Origin: Kappaphycus alvarezii
Lineage: Eukaryota; Rhodophyta; Florideophyceae; Gigartinales; Solieriaceae
Length of the DNA: 64,000 bases
Direction: 5' to 3'
Assembly (NCBI GenBank): GCA_002205965.3
Contig: NADL03000053.1
Coordinates: forward strand, 372,001 to 436,000
The position numbers were made by a program, and so were the translations under genes. The notes below the pieces were generated by a model. That model was not told where the DNA came from. It did not search any database and saw only the letters and a program-made list of their open reading frames with translations. Positions 21,661-32,235 of the stretch are shown here, piece after piece. Each line of letters starts with the position of its first letter. The stretch's first letter is position 1.

Positions 21661-22160
21661 GGGGATTCATGCGTTATTGGATACTGGAGCCGTTCCTTAC
21701 TTGATATAATGGGTCTTTTTCCAGAAATTGGTGCTTTCGCCAATGGTTACGGATCACCATGTTACAATTGCTGATGGGACAGTTGCCCATGTTGTCGGTT
21801 CTGCAGAGGAAGTTACAGTCTCGTACTGCTCTAGTGACTCCTCTCGACTTCTTAGTGGTACGAAACGTCCCATTCGATTCTATTTCCAGTAGCACCACTT
21901 TAGAGTCTCCACAGGCCAATATCGACTACTATAGGCGCCAAAATGTCACGCTCGACGTCTGGGGAAAAGAAGTGCTTCTGGGGCTCCTTGGATATCTTCC
22001 CGTGGTTGACGGAGGTGGCACTGATAGTGACGATTTCACGTCCCCAGGAGAGACGCAGATCGAGAAACTCGCCGCATCCTTCACCTCTAAGTTCGGTAGC
22101 AGTGGACTTGGGTCCGATACCGGGCAGGAACTGGAATTGAAGATTCTGAACAAGGAACAG
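21640..22160 (+). pseudogene. Gypsy-1 aspartic protease
   Basis: YATGIHALLDTGAVPYLI places the retropepsin active-site Asp-Thr-Gly at 21680-21688, followed by a stop. The next frame continues FFQKLVLSPMVTDHHVTIAD and GSAEEVTV, and another gives VTPLDFLVVRNVPFDSI, the flap and closing strands of a gypsy protease. All expected blocks are present but spread over three frames. Confidence 0.65.
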
Positions 22161-22199
22161 TACGAACCCGATCTGTACCCACTTTAAGTGGAAGAGAGA

Positions 22200-22870
22200 A
22201 ATTCTGGGGAGCGCGAGGGAGCGTATTTTGCCGTGCTTCTCGCTTCTAAGATGAGAGCTCTAGACGAGAAGGGCCAAGAGGCCCTGGTAAAGGCATTTGC
22301 GGACACTGACGTCATCGCGAGGGATATTCACGACTGGAAGCAAGCTGATGTACTTGTTGCACACTCGTTAGAGCTGACTGACTAGACCCTATACAATCGA
22401 GGTCCCGCAGGAGGGCGCCGAGACATAATGCTGTAGTCAGGAAGGAACTCGACGAGATACTTCAAGCGGGGGTTATTACCCCAGCAAATTCACGTTGGTC
22501 CTTCCCTGTGGTCATTGCGACTAAAACGGGTGGAAGGCCTCGCATTTGCGTTGAATATTGTCAGCTCAGCAGTGATACGGAGCCTGATCGATGGGCGTCA
22601 CCAAAAATCGATAAAACCTTTTGTGATATTTCGGGGGCCAAGTTCTTTACGAAGCTTGACCATTATACAGGCTATTAGCAGGTACGAATTTCGAGGAATG
22701 CAAGCAAAAGACGACATTTTTATGCCTTTACGGGACGTACGAGTTTAAAGTGCTGCCCTTTGGACCAATGAACGCTCCTTCGAAGTTCCAGAGGATGATG
22801 GAAGATGTTTTGCAGAAATCACCCTTCGCAATGGTGTACGTGGATGACGTAGTGAAACACAATTGCTGGA
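22200..22870 (+). pseudogene. Gypsy-1 reverse transcriptase
   Basis: In one shifting frame: AFADTDVIARDIHDWKQAD (linker), LDEILQAGVITPANSRW, VVIATKTGGRPRICVEY (fingers), KFFTKLDHYTGY (first catalytic Asp), GTYEFKVLPFG, MNAPSKFQRMMEDVLQK, and YVDD at 22837-22848. These are the ordered RT blocks of Ty3/gypsy. The YVDD box is intact. Stops at several points and a run of nonsense after 22860 show that thumb and RNase H have decayed. Confidence 0.8.
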
Positions 22871-23119
22871 CATGGCTAGTTTGTCGGTGAGCAGTTACAG
22901 TAAACAGGCCCGAGAAAGAAGACCGCGCTTCGGCGCAACGCGTATAAGTTCATGCTGTGGTACGAAACTACTTTCCGCTGTGGGAAGGATTGATCGTCCC
23001 TTGGACAACGTGCTGAAATAATGGTTACTTTTCACGATGACATAGGCCACTAGGACGTTGAATCAACAAGAAATTTTGAAAGAGAGAGGTTTAGGTGGCC
23101 AGAAGTTTATCTTGAGGTG

Positions 23120-23630
23120 ACGGGCTACGTCAAATCGTAGTAAGGGAAAGCGTGCGAAGGTTGCCAGCACGCTCGACGACTATCACCTTATAAGACGAAC
23201 CTCATATACCCTGTCACGAAGTTGCTCGAGACTTTTTCGATCGACTTCGCGGGTCCCTTCAAGATATCAAAGACAGGACAAAGATTCAGTCTAATTGCGG
23301 TGGAACACATGATGGGTGCTAGGTGATTCAAGTAGGCGCCGGACAAGACAGAGAGGTCAAGAGAAGAGAATAATATTACGGGAATATTAGAAACGTTCGC
23401 AGTTGGGCAAGACGTCTTGTTTGTTTACAGCGCAGCGATCAATAAGAGCATGGGTTGGCCGGCTTTTGAGTCGTTCTACTACAGGCCTTGCGAGATCATT
23501 AAGGCCGAGAATCTATGCTAAAATCTTGTTTAGTCCAGCGGCAGGATCCTAGTAAGGCTAATAATGCGAAGAGACTAGCGCGTTATCACGTGCAGGTCAA
23601 CTTCGCTCCACGGGCAGCAGCACTCACCGC
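23120..23630 (+). pseudogene. Gypsy-1 integrase core and C terminus
   Basis: At about 23213-23325 the frame reads PVTKLLETFSIDFAGPFKIS, KTGQRFSLIAVEHMMG: the integrase core segment with the first catalytic Asp (usually W..DF.GP). At about 23403-23515 it reads VGQDVLFVYSAAINKSMGWP, then FESFYYRPCEIIKAE, the C-terminal GPY/F-like domain (YYRPCEI). The region with second Asp and Glu between them is mostly deleted. Confidence 0.65.
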
Positions 23631-23879
23631 AAGAACTCATCGCTTGCTTCCCCTGCGTACAAAGAGATACTATACTGCACAACGGCGCTTCTCTAGTGTC
23701 ACTATGTCACGTTCAAGCGCTTGTTCTGTCGCCACGCAGGACGGAGTCGGCAAACAGGCAGAGGCCGAAATTTTAGGTAAGGTTAGGAGCAGGGGCGATG
23801 CAGAGGGCAAGTCTGGGTATAGAAAGAGGCCGATGAGTCAGACAAGGTGATATTGTTGAAGGATAGGGAGGAAAGAGGT

Positions 23880-24175
23880 GACTTGGCATGACAAGAGGCC
23901 TTTCTCTCTTGTACAGCAATTGCCGGCGGCGTACACCCAGTAGTGGGCGTGCACCATACACAAACTACTGTATTTAATGCAAAAAGCTGCGCAGCCCCAG
24001 ATTCTCAGAGATGAGAGATGCGTCTGGAAACTTCCAGAAGCATCTCCCATGTTGCGTAGCACAGTACCGTACATATACAGTACTGTAGGGCCGTGCAGTG
24101 CCAATTTAGTGGAAAAAAAGGTGGAAATTCCGCTTGTCCGAATTACGGGGAAAAAATGAAGACAGTTACAGGCAT
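23880..24175 (+). repeat. Gypsy-1 3' LTR-like repeat
   Basis: Second copy of the repeat described at 20055. It is preceded by a purine run (GGATAGGGAGGAAAGAGG at about 23861-23878) suited to be the polypurine tract, so the LTR probably starts at TG 23879. Extra bases CTCAGAGATGAGAGAT separate GATT from GCGTCTGG here, an internal short duplication absent from the 5' copy. Confidence 0.65.
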
Positions 24176-24398
24176 AAAAGTGACGAAGAAGACACCTTCA
24201 TCTCTCGTGACCACCGTATCTTACGTAAAGAAACAGTATTTCGGTCGATAATCCACTATGTCTGTAATGCCATGGTCACGTGGCAGACTTTACTGTACAG
24301 CGAATACCGCAAACGTACAGATAATGCTGATGCCGTATTAAATTCGGCAAAATACTGTATATGGACCGTTTCGGCTCAATTGGAGGGCATTTTGTACA

Positions 24399-24455
24399 GT
24401 GCATACTATACAACCGGTCATGGAAATTCACCATGACCGGTTGTATAGTATGCAC
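24399..24455. repeat. Perfect 25-bp inverted repeat with 7-base loop
   Basis: Arm 24399-24423 (starts GTGCATACTATACAACC, ends GGTCATGG) and arm 24431-24455 are exact reverse complements, separated by AAATTCA. The similarity continues imperfectly for about 10 more bases outside (CATTTTGTACA against CTATTCAAAATTC read backwards). In a region where every element is heavily mutated, a perfect long hairpin is probably recent. Confidence 0.9.
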
Positions 24456-24489
24456 TATTCAAAATTCTGACTGTCGGTTAAAAAAAACG

Positions 24490-26000
24490 TTGTGAGGCTT
24501 TCGACCGTAATAGAAAGGAAGGTCTTGTTCCAACATTGTCAGAACTGGCACACTGGGCAAAGAACAAGTTCAAAATTCAATGTACACCGGAAAAATCCAC
24601 AGCTGACCGCGTTCAGAAACAGAATCAATCTCTACATAAAAAGAGAAAATCTATCCTTTAATGTTGTCGCAAAAAGATCGGGAAAATAATGACTTAGAAT
24701 TGGCCATTTTCGCTTGCGTTTGTACTCAAGCTCCCAGACGACGAAGTATCAGCTTGACGATTATTTTCGCGCAAGTATAGAAGCTTCTCTTGGAGTGAAT
24801 GAAAATCTCGCTGATGGTAAAATATATCTCTAAACTTCTCTGAAGGGTGCTTTTCGAGATTTAAAAATAGATGGGACTTCAAACTTTTAAATACCATGGT
24901 GAAGTAGGTGAGTTAGATACAGAGTTTTTGCAAAGTGGGCTTCCCAAGATTCGAGAACACTTGATGAGGTGCACTCCCAAAGATATCTTGAAATTCTGAT
25001 CAATTCCGACTGGTTTACAAGCTGGCTTTTGACACAACCATTGTAGTTAAAAGCATTTCTGGACGCCAGCGAATGATTGATAGATTAACTTTCCTTCTGT
25101 ACTTCAATTCTGATGGTAATGAATATATAAGGCTGATGGTGATCGGAAAGGTGGAAACCCAGGCCGTTAACAAGAAACACAGGATCGGAGTTAGGTCTAG
25201 ATTATCATGCAAATTCAAAGGCATGGATGGAGAGATTCAGCGCTAACGTCGCAAAGAACCCTATGGGGAAGGTTTATTTTTGATTGATAACTGCAGTACC
25301 CATGGTTCCGTGGAAAAACTTCCCGACTTCCCTAACGAGGAGATAATTTTTCTTAACCCTAGCACTACTTCGAAAGTACACTAGCTCGATGCAAGTTTCA
25401 TTAGGGCAATGAAGATCAGATATCGAAATATCAGATGGAACTTTCTTTGGATTTACAACATGAGAGCATCAGTGACATACAAAAGGTCGATGTTTTATGT
25501 GCTATGAAGGCATTTAGTCGGATGTGAGAATATTTACTGCCTCACTTATTCATTACTGCTGAAACCACACAGGGTTGCTTGGGGAGAATAGAGCGAAGAT
25601 CAGTATTTCTATTGAAAATATTTTCAACTCAGAATGTGATGTGCTTGAGAGTCAGGTTCAAGCTATGTCAGCAAAGGGAATATCAATCTGGATTGGAGAC
25701 CTACTCAACCTTGAAGGAGAAAACGAATGCACTGAACAAGTAAGCGACGAGTCACTTGTGCGTTCAGTCGTTCGGTCTCAAGGTACAGTTAATGGTGATG
25801 ATGACGCTGATGATTTGTCGCTTACTCGCACCTTAGAAATACTACGAGATTTGCCACTTGCCAAGCGGATCGCTGATTACCGCTGCCCTGCCAATGAGGA
25901 TTTCTTCAAAGGTTTGAAATACATTCAGCGCTCGCTGAAAGCTACCAAATGTGCCAGCAGTTGGCAAACGAAAATTGATTCATGCTGGAAGTTATCCTAA
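24490..26000 (+). pseudogene. Pogo-1: pogo/Tigger-type (CENP-B-like) DDE transposase
   Basis: The N-terminal segment at 24520-24610 reads TLSELAHWAKNKFKIQCTPE, a CENP-B/pogo helix-turn-helix pattern. Later come RLTFLLYFNSDGNEYIRLMV with IGK, then LIDNCSTHG with catalytic Asp at 25286-25288. Asp-Ala-Ser (LDASFIRAMK) follows at 25388-25390, in the same frame and 34 codons on, the spacing expected for the second and third acidic residues of pogo DDD transposases. The last piece, 25575-26000 (141 codons), has an acidic C-terminal half (DESLVRSVV...DDDADD). A few stops make it a pseudogene. No TIRs with TA target sites were identified. Confidence 0.75.
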
Positions 26001-27250
26001 GAATTATCTCATGGTTTATCACCAAGTGGTAGCACTAGAAGTAGGCAGTGTGGTACAGCATGCTGGTGGTCGGATCCTGGGAAACAGGAGTGCTTTTTTA
26101 TACATGTAACTATGATTTCTTCCCGGTATTTATTATTAAGTTGCCTTCAAACCACTCCCGAAGAATCAAATAAATTACAGTGGCGCCTCCGAAACTCCAC
26201 GCGACCACAAGAGGTTGACCTCTGGAGTATTTAACCATTACCTAGTAAACTACCTACAGTAGCCACCGGGAGGGGGGACAACGGAGTCAACCAACTAATC
26301 GAACCTCCCAGGGGTCCTTGTGCCCTTTCACCGTGCCTCGCTCAATAAAGACTACTCCCTACTGCGTGCGTGCTGTAGCGCGGACAACTATAGCTTCCGC
26401 ATCGTCTCTTTCCTCTCCATCCATCCCGCGCTCACCACAGTAGCCTTCTAGTGCTTAAGAATTGACGATGAGCCTGTGAGTCATATTCAAGCCATTTTAC
26501 CAAAAGCTATCCTTCCGTCCAGCAGATGGATGTTAATATTAATATTAGAACGCTATACTTTGTAGCCGTTTTCGCGCTTTTTCAATTAAACAAGTATTTT
26601 CGAGACTTATTACCTTGGTATATGACGTGTGTATGAACACAGTTCTGAAGTGAGACCCTCATTAAATGCCACGACTCCTTGAAACGCCCAGGTTGCAATT
26701 ATTTAGAGTCCACTATACTGTACAGTACAAATAGTACTTCTCCAGTGTCTTCAAACACGCTATGTTGGTCGCCCTTCTCATTTTATACATTCAAACCGAT
26801 AGGATAAGAGAGTTAAATCTTAGATTGATAGTTGACTTAATTAAAGATGTTCCAGCGCTGACCACGGCGTCGAATATACCATAGGCTCCGAGTCTGCGCA
26901 GTATGCTTTCTTCAAAAAATCGTCCCTCGGAGAAAAGCGCTGGGAGGCAGGAGGTTCCAGTTAAAATAAGTCGAAATACTGCGGCTTGATCAGATCTTTT
27001 GTTTAGATCGGATATTTCAAACTGTATCACGAGCTGTACGTTGCTACACATTTCAGTGCACTACTTGTCGTACAATGTGGGTAAGTTGATTGCTAGTGCC
27101 CATGGCGACCAGGGGGCCTTTAGTTGCATACTAGTGTTACTGCAGTACAGCATTATCAATAAGAGGTAATATTATTAAGATGCACGAAAATTACGTGCAG
27201 CATGTACTAACATTAACTAAGATTCTTTTTAAAATTGCAAGAAATAGAAA
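26001..27250. other. Intergenic; no clear gene
   Basis: Contains a GC-richer block at 26175-26460 with short inverted repeats (GAGGTTGACCTC near 26211) and an AATAAA word at 26344. A TACTGTACAGTA word lies at about 26716. A minus-strand open frame at 27051-26791 (86 codons) has no recognised motif. The last 120 bases (27150-27271) weakly resemble the 3' end of Copia-3's internal region. Confidence 0.4.
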
Positions 27251-27271
27251 GTGGTTTCATCAAGCAGAAAA

Positions 27272-27624
27272 TTTCAACCGACAGTAGTTCCAATTTATTG
27301 CGTAAGATGACTCTAATTGATACAATTTGGATTATTTTACTGTGCTTGATACAGTCAGTTTGGCTATACAACTGTACTGCATTTTTTAGCTAGTCTACAG
27401 TATACTCCTGACCTGTGCACCTCAGGAAGGGAAATCTACAGTATAAAGAGAGTGATGGTGTTGCATCCCGCACACTATCACCAACAACAACATCGTCAAA
27501 CAGTAGCAACCAAAACTACCCTGCAGAAACATTGCTCGTGTGCATCCCCCTGACTGTGTTAAGTACAGAAAAAAAGAATTGGCTGACATTCGGCTTTCGT
27601 TCCGCTCAACTACGGGGCGAAATA
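27272..27624 (+). repeat. Copia-3 5' LTR
   Basis: Aligns without large gaps to 33730-34082. Anchors include CCAATTTATTG, GATTATTTTACTGTGC, CTGTACTGCATTTT, TAGCTAGTCTACAGTATACT and CTGACCTGTGCACCTC. It begins TTTC where the 3' copy has TGTT, and ends GAAATA where the 3' copy has GAAACA, so terminal TG and CA have both decayed here. Its length, 353 bp, equals that of the 3' copy. Confidence 0.85.
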
Positions 27625-28590
27625 ACATTCCGGAATTCATGTTTCGCTCTCTCCCCCGCTTTGCAGTTTTAACCTCTCTTGTTTTCTCCCTGCTCTGAAT
27701 TGGTTTGTGTTTTGATATCTTATCTTAGTCGGTCTTGGTCGGTCTCTGGTTTCTTCCTTTCTGCCTTGTCGTCTTCTTAGTCTTCTGGTACTGGTCTTAT
27801 TGTTCTTGGTGTTTGGTGGCTTCCTATCTGCCTTTTAGTCTTTCATCTTGTCCTGTGCTCTTCTTCTGGTTCTTTGGCTGACCTTCTTTTGCTTCGTGCC
27901 TGTTTTGCTGGCCTGTTTTTGTTTGGGTTCGCTGATTGTGTTTGAGATTCGACTTTTTCTATTTTGTTGTGGAACGTTTGCTGCATTGCTTTACTCGTTT
28001 GTGCCTTTTTGTTTTAAAATCTAGCTTGCTTTGGTCACCCAGCTGTTCTAGGTATCACTGCAGCGTATCTTTTAACTAGTAAATTAACCTATAGCTATAC
28101 TGCAGGTAAACAAAAAGTATCTAATATGCTGACCAGTGGGTTCCTGGTGTCTACGCTGCGTGAGCTACGTGAACACTTGGAGGACATAATCGGTTCAAAG
28201 CTTGACTCTGACGAAGAACTGAACTCGGCCCTGCTCCCATTTCTCACAAGGCACTGAGGGCCGCGGAAGGAGTACCGGGGGAGACTCCTTTCTCTCCCGT
28301 AGTGACGTCACGTAAGAAATATCTTCGCTCCAGCAACAACGGTAGTAAAATTCGATACCGCCATTCAACCTGGTATTGCTGCTCCTTTTCCTTCTACTCC
28401 GCCCCTCCGCCCCACCCGCACGCACCGTTTCTTCTGCTACCTTTTCTCCTCCGCTGTATCGAACTCTTCGAATCTACCAGCTGCCCGCCCCTGTCGCGAC
28501 GCCTGTAGCTCCCAGAGGTAGTGCTTCTAGCTCTCGTCAGGTGAGGCCTATAGGAGAGGGGTTTTCGCATCAAATCTACCGCCTAGCTTA
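27625..28590 (+). other. Copia-3 leader
   Basis: T-rich, with no open gene to about 28100 (TTTTCTCCCTGCTC, TTGGTCGGTCTCTGG), then GC-richer. Plus-strand frames in 28120-28590 look faintly coding (MLTSGFLVSTLRELREHL with DIIGSKLDSDEEL following at 28124-28220), which may be the true N terminus of the element's first ORF. No primer-binding site was recognised. Confidence 0.4.
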
Positions 28591-28850
28591 TGATCGTATA
28601 CGGTAGAAGAAGAAAGGAAAATCAATTCAAGTCTCCTGGAATTCGTACGACCGCAAGTTTCTATTCCACCTGCAGCTCAACGTCCACAAGAAAGGTAAGG
28701 CCAACATGCAAGGTCTGGAAACTTGAAAATCAGAGGGTTATCCACTGCGAGTTGTGCAATATCACCATCCACAACAAGTCTGACGCAGATCGTCATATAA
28801 TCACCAAGAAGCACTTCGAGAACGAGCGAATCCGCTTAGGATTTCGTTAA
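28590..28850 (+). pseudogene. C2H2 (U1/matrin-like) zinc-finger ORF upstream of Copia-3 gag
   Basis: The 86-codon frame ends with a finger at 28746-28814: CELCNITIHNKSDADRH then IITKKH, giving C-X2-C-X12-H-X5-H. This spacing with a basic HI..KKH helix end is the U1/matrin-type RNA/DNA-binding finger, not the gag CCHC knuckle, which the element also has at 30150. The preceding part is basic and Ser/Thr-rich. The start Met may not be genuine, since the frame before it could belong to the coding debris from 28124. A second nucleic-acid-binding module at this place is unusual for copia elements. Confidence 0.6.
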
Positions 28851-28919
28851 ACAGTTCCAAGCCCCTGCTACCTCCTAAAGACTCAATTTTTGATATCACT
28901 CGGAACCTTTGAAGGGGGC

Positions 28920-30230
28920 GCCTCAAGATGGTCACTCTGGAATATATCAAGAAATTTCTTAAAGCCTATAAACAATTTCCCTGTCGAATTGCAACGTTAA
29001 AGTTGCTTTTTTCTTTACATCAATGCCCCGCAAACTTCACATGAAGATGCGATAATTGGACTTCCGGAAGATCCCCCTGTGTAACTACTTTACAACACAG
29101 AATTTCTTCCTGGCCCCGCGGTACTTTTCAGGCTTCTCCGCGACTACTCGCAACTACACGGGCTGGAGAACACTCAGCATCTAGAAAATTCGCGTATTTT
29201 CTGGGAATCCCATCAATGCTTTATCGGTTGGAACAGGATAAGGACGAAGCATTTGCCTTACTCGCTAGTGTAAAAAGCCATAATGAACTCCCTCCATTTT
29301 CAAGTTAATGAGGAAATCACTCTATGCAGATGATGCACGAGTTGCTAACAACCATGCAACCCGTTTCAAATACACGGAAAAATTTAATGGTAAACTTGCT
29401 GAGGATATCAATGAATACATATCCAACTACCTTGATGCTACCAAGGATTACGAACTTCCTAATGAAAAGAAGGTACGATACTTCCATAACGTTTTTGAAG
29501 GTGAAGCGAAAAGTTTTTATCGCGAGCATATCTGTGAGCGCTGTGAAACATTTCCAGCAGCTGTCTACAATACGGGAAGAGTTCAATGGCTGTACTCGTC
29601 ATAATAGCATTCGCAAACACTCGCAAAGCTTAAGGTTATCCTCTACAATCGAAGAGAAGCGTTGTACTGTGCCGAGGTCTTAGAAGAACTAAGGGAGATA
29701 ATCAACAAATTTGCTCCACAAGGTCCCCCCGCAGCACCAATCTGAGAAAGATAAATTCAAATACCTCTATAAAGCCGTAATTGGTGCACCATGGGCTAAA
29801 TAATCGATTTATAATGCGCTATCTGCAAGGCAGCAATGGATTTTTCTACAACTACATACTTCTTTGGATTCCAGTTGGCTGATAAATCAGGAAGAAAGAG
29901 AAAACAGCGGGATGCAAAAACTCCAGGTCGTTCAGAGCCTTCATTAAGACCGAACGCTCCTTCGACTATTCCGAATATTACTGGTCTTTACTTCAACTTT
30001 GGAACATACGGTAAACCTGGTAAACTGGGATCGCGGTCACCCGCTCCTGCTTCGTATCTAAGCCGTCATGAACGATCAAATCGTTTGAATGTATATCATA
30101 AAGATACCCCTTGTAAAATGGTGTTGACCGTTTCGGAAATATTCGTCTTTGTAACAATTGTGAAGACAAAAATCATTTTCTTCGAGACTGTCCTATGACT
30201 CGTAATGTCATGAATAACGTCAACAAAGCC
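28920..30230 (+). pseudogene. Copia-3 gag with intact CCHC knuckle
   Basis: The open piece 29308-29604 reads ATRFKYTEKFNGKLAEDINE, YISNYLDATKDYELP and KKVRYFHNVFEGEAKSFYRE. This resembles the helical capsid region of copia gag (a KF.G..AED...Y......Y.L....K..YF......A..F). Continuation lies in shifted frames. At 30150-30191 the sequence CNNCEDKNHFLRDC is a perfect CX2CX4HX4C knuckle. Gag would form the particle and package RNA. Confidence 0.75.
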
Positions 30231-30689
30231 TAAAACAGATATCCTGGCCGTGCAAAACAAATCCTCTTCGAACTATGTCAAGAAGTGGCAGGTGCTATGC
30301 TTAGTGACTACGAAAATACCCAGGATCCGTTTAGCAACACCGAAGAGAAAAAATAATGCTGTAATGACGATGAGGAAAATGCTGCCTTCAATGAGCAAGA
30401 AAACACGGTTACTGCTCAAAATTTTCACAATGTCATAATGAAGCCCGATACAGATCGCTTCGATGACTTCGATATTGCTGATTTTCTGTAAGGAACAGTA
30501 CATTAACTTCCCTTATGAAAGGATTATCATTCAGTACTGCCCTCCAAAAAGTATGTGTCCGTCTAATATCGATAGAAGGTCAAACTTCAGTCGACATAAC
30601 CGCTTTCATCGAAAAGGACACAGGCTTTTACTGTTTACCTGGCTGATGAATAAACGATTAATTTCCAAGAAAATTCAAGTCTGACAACA

Positions 30690-30990
30690 GAAACTGAATT
30701 GGAAAGCGCATAAATTGACTCTGGTGCACAAAGAAAAGTCACTGGGCTTCAACAAGCCCATGCTTATTGTCGTTTCATCGGTGCAAAATTCAGAATGAAG
30801 AACATAAGGAACCTATTTAAGTTCGGAAAACGTTGAGCGCGCTATCGGCTCGATTTGAAGTCAGATACCTCTGCCAACATCCTTTGTATCTCTCCAGGTT
30901 GATACAGTCGATTCATATGTACCATTCTCGTTCGGAATTGAAACACTTGATAAATTACAAGTATAATTCAACCACGTTGAAAATACTCTG
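30690..30990 (+). pseudogene. Copia-3 aspartic protease
   Basis: IDSGAQRKVTGLQQAHAYC begins at about 30714, with the active-site Asp codon at 30717-30719 (DSG variant of DTG). It is followed by RFIGAKFRMKN and NLFKFGK, then in other frames by a segment reading like VPFSFGIETLDKLQV at 30922-30962, the closing strand (..PFL.G...LD). All landmarks are in order with at least two frame changes. Confidence 0.7.
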
Positions 30991-31069
30991 TGCCATCCGA
31001 TCGTGAAATTGACAATACCCGTTTTTCGCAAAAATACCAATGCTTACATCTTATGGAATCACAATATGA

Positions 31070-32230
31070 TCAATTTTTCCCATAGAGAGCTGATAAAACT
31101 TCACCAGGTATTTCACCACCCGTCTACTGAAAAGCTACTGAGACTTCTCAAATGAACCCGCCCGACGGAATGTAATGACAACACGAAACAAATTCTCGAA
31201 ATATTTCTCGACATTGCGGCACATGTCAGCGTCTTGGCTCTGCCCCTTTTTTTTGAAGTAACCATACAGGAAAATTAACTAGTGTTCGGGGAAGAACTTG
31301 CTCTTGACCTAATGTTTCTCAACAATCATCCAGTTCTTCATGTTACCGCCACTCATTTTTTAGCGCTGTTTTCCTAGATCAAAACTCAGGATAAAATCAT
31401 GTTTCGAAGTAATTTGGCTTTTCTTGAGTCCTGGTGTCTAAAATACCCTGGATATCCCAATCAGATTCGTGCCGACGCAGGATCAGTCTTTATTATTCCC
31501 CAGCTGAAATATATCTAAATAGATGTGGTATCAAGCTTAGAATCTCTGGTATTGATGCTCAAAACTCTCTCGTATAGGGGAACGACTTCATGCTACGCTA
31601 CGTCTTATCTATCAAAAGGTACGTCGGACATATCCCCATATCAAAAAAGAGCTATTACTCGAGATGTACAACAAAGCTATGAATAGCACCATCGTAGAAA
31701 GTGGTCTATTCCCTTCATTTCTGGTATTGGGTATCCAATCTAGGTTCCCAATTCTAAACTCAAGACTACCTCAGCAAAGTGAGCTCATGAAATTTATTGG
31801 TGATGACATGACGGAAATGAAAACTGTCATTGCGGAAAGACGTATTGCAACTGCGTTAAGTAGTGATGTCACTTCTGCCTCAGACAGAGTTAACTACCCC
31901 GGTGAAGAAGTTCTTATCTTCAGAGAGAAAGAGAAGGAATGGATATGCTTTTATGCAGTTATCGATTTTCATGACAAAATGGTTCATGTTCAAAGAGGAA
32001 ATTAACCGATTCCACGTTTCAATACACAACAAGCGAAACCGTACTTTTGTGAAATTTGGGAGCAAATTGTCGAACCTACGTAATTCTTCCCTCTCTATGA
32101 ACTCTATAAAACTATGTTGAAACCATTCCGTTCTAGAAACCCCCTAGTCCTCTCTTCTCTACTCACCGTACAGAAATCATTCATCCCAAAGATCCGCACA
32201 CAGCTGAGTTCGGTCCAGCGAAACGAAAGT
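31070..32230 (+). pseudogene. Copia-3 integrase
   Basis: The pre-integrase segment FSHRELIKLHQVFHHPSTEK supplies the His pair. The catalytic triad can be followed. First Asp is at 31306-31308 (ELALDLMF). Second Asp is at 31474-31476 (IRADAGSVF), 56 codons later in frame. Glu is at 31580-31582 (GERLHATLR), one base out of frame and about 35 codons on. The C-terminal piece is 31664-32005, with GLFPSFLVLGIQSRFPI and NYPGEEVLIFREKEKEW. One integrase-like D-D-35-E array is thus recognisable despite stops. Confidence 0.75.
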
Positions 32231-32235
32231 GAATA

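Larger units (their letters stand above)
20040..24180 (+). mobile_element. Gypsy-1: decayed Ty3/gypsy retrotransposon
   Basis: Two LTR-like direct repeats flank, in order, gag with zinc knuckle, DTGA protease, RT with intact YVDD, and integrase with C-terminal domain. PR-RT-(RH)-IN order with integrase last is the Ty3/gypsy arrangement. RT reads VVIATKTGGRPRICVEY, then KFFTKLDHYTGY, MNAPSKFQRMMEDVL and YVDDVV. Numerous stops, frame changes and a probable deletion of RNase H show it is inactive. The repeats are too diverged to define termini or a target duplication. Confidence 0.85.

Noticed and set aside
26175-26460. Pogo-1 right TIR (CAGTGGCGCC at about 26177)
   Set aside because: The orientation is that of a left end and no matching inverted copy was found near 24.4-24.5 kb.
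27415-27672. Open frames inside Copia-3 LTRs as proteins
   Set aside because: Both strands are open in both LTRs only because of shared LTR sequence; no start or domain argues for translation.
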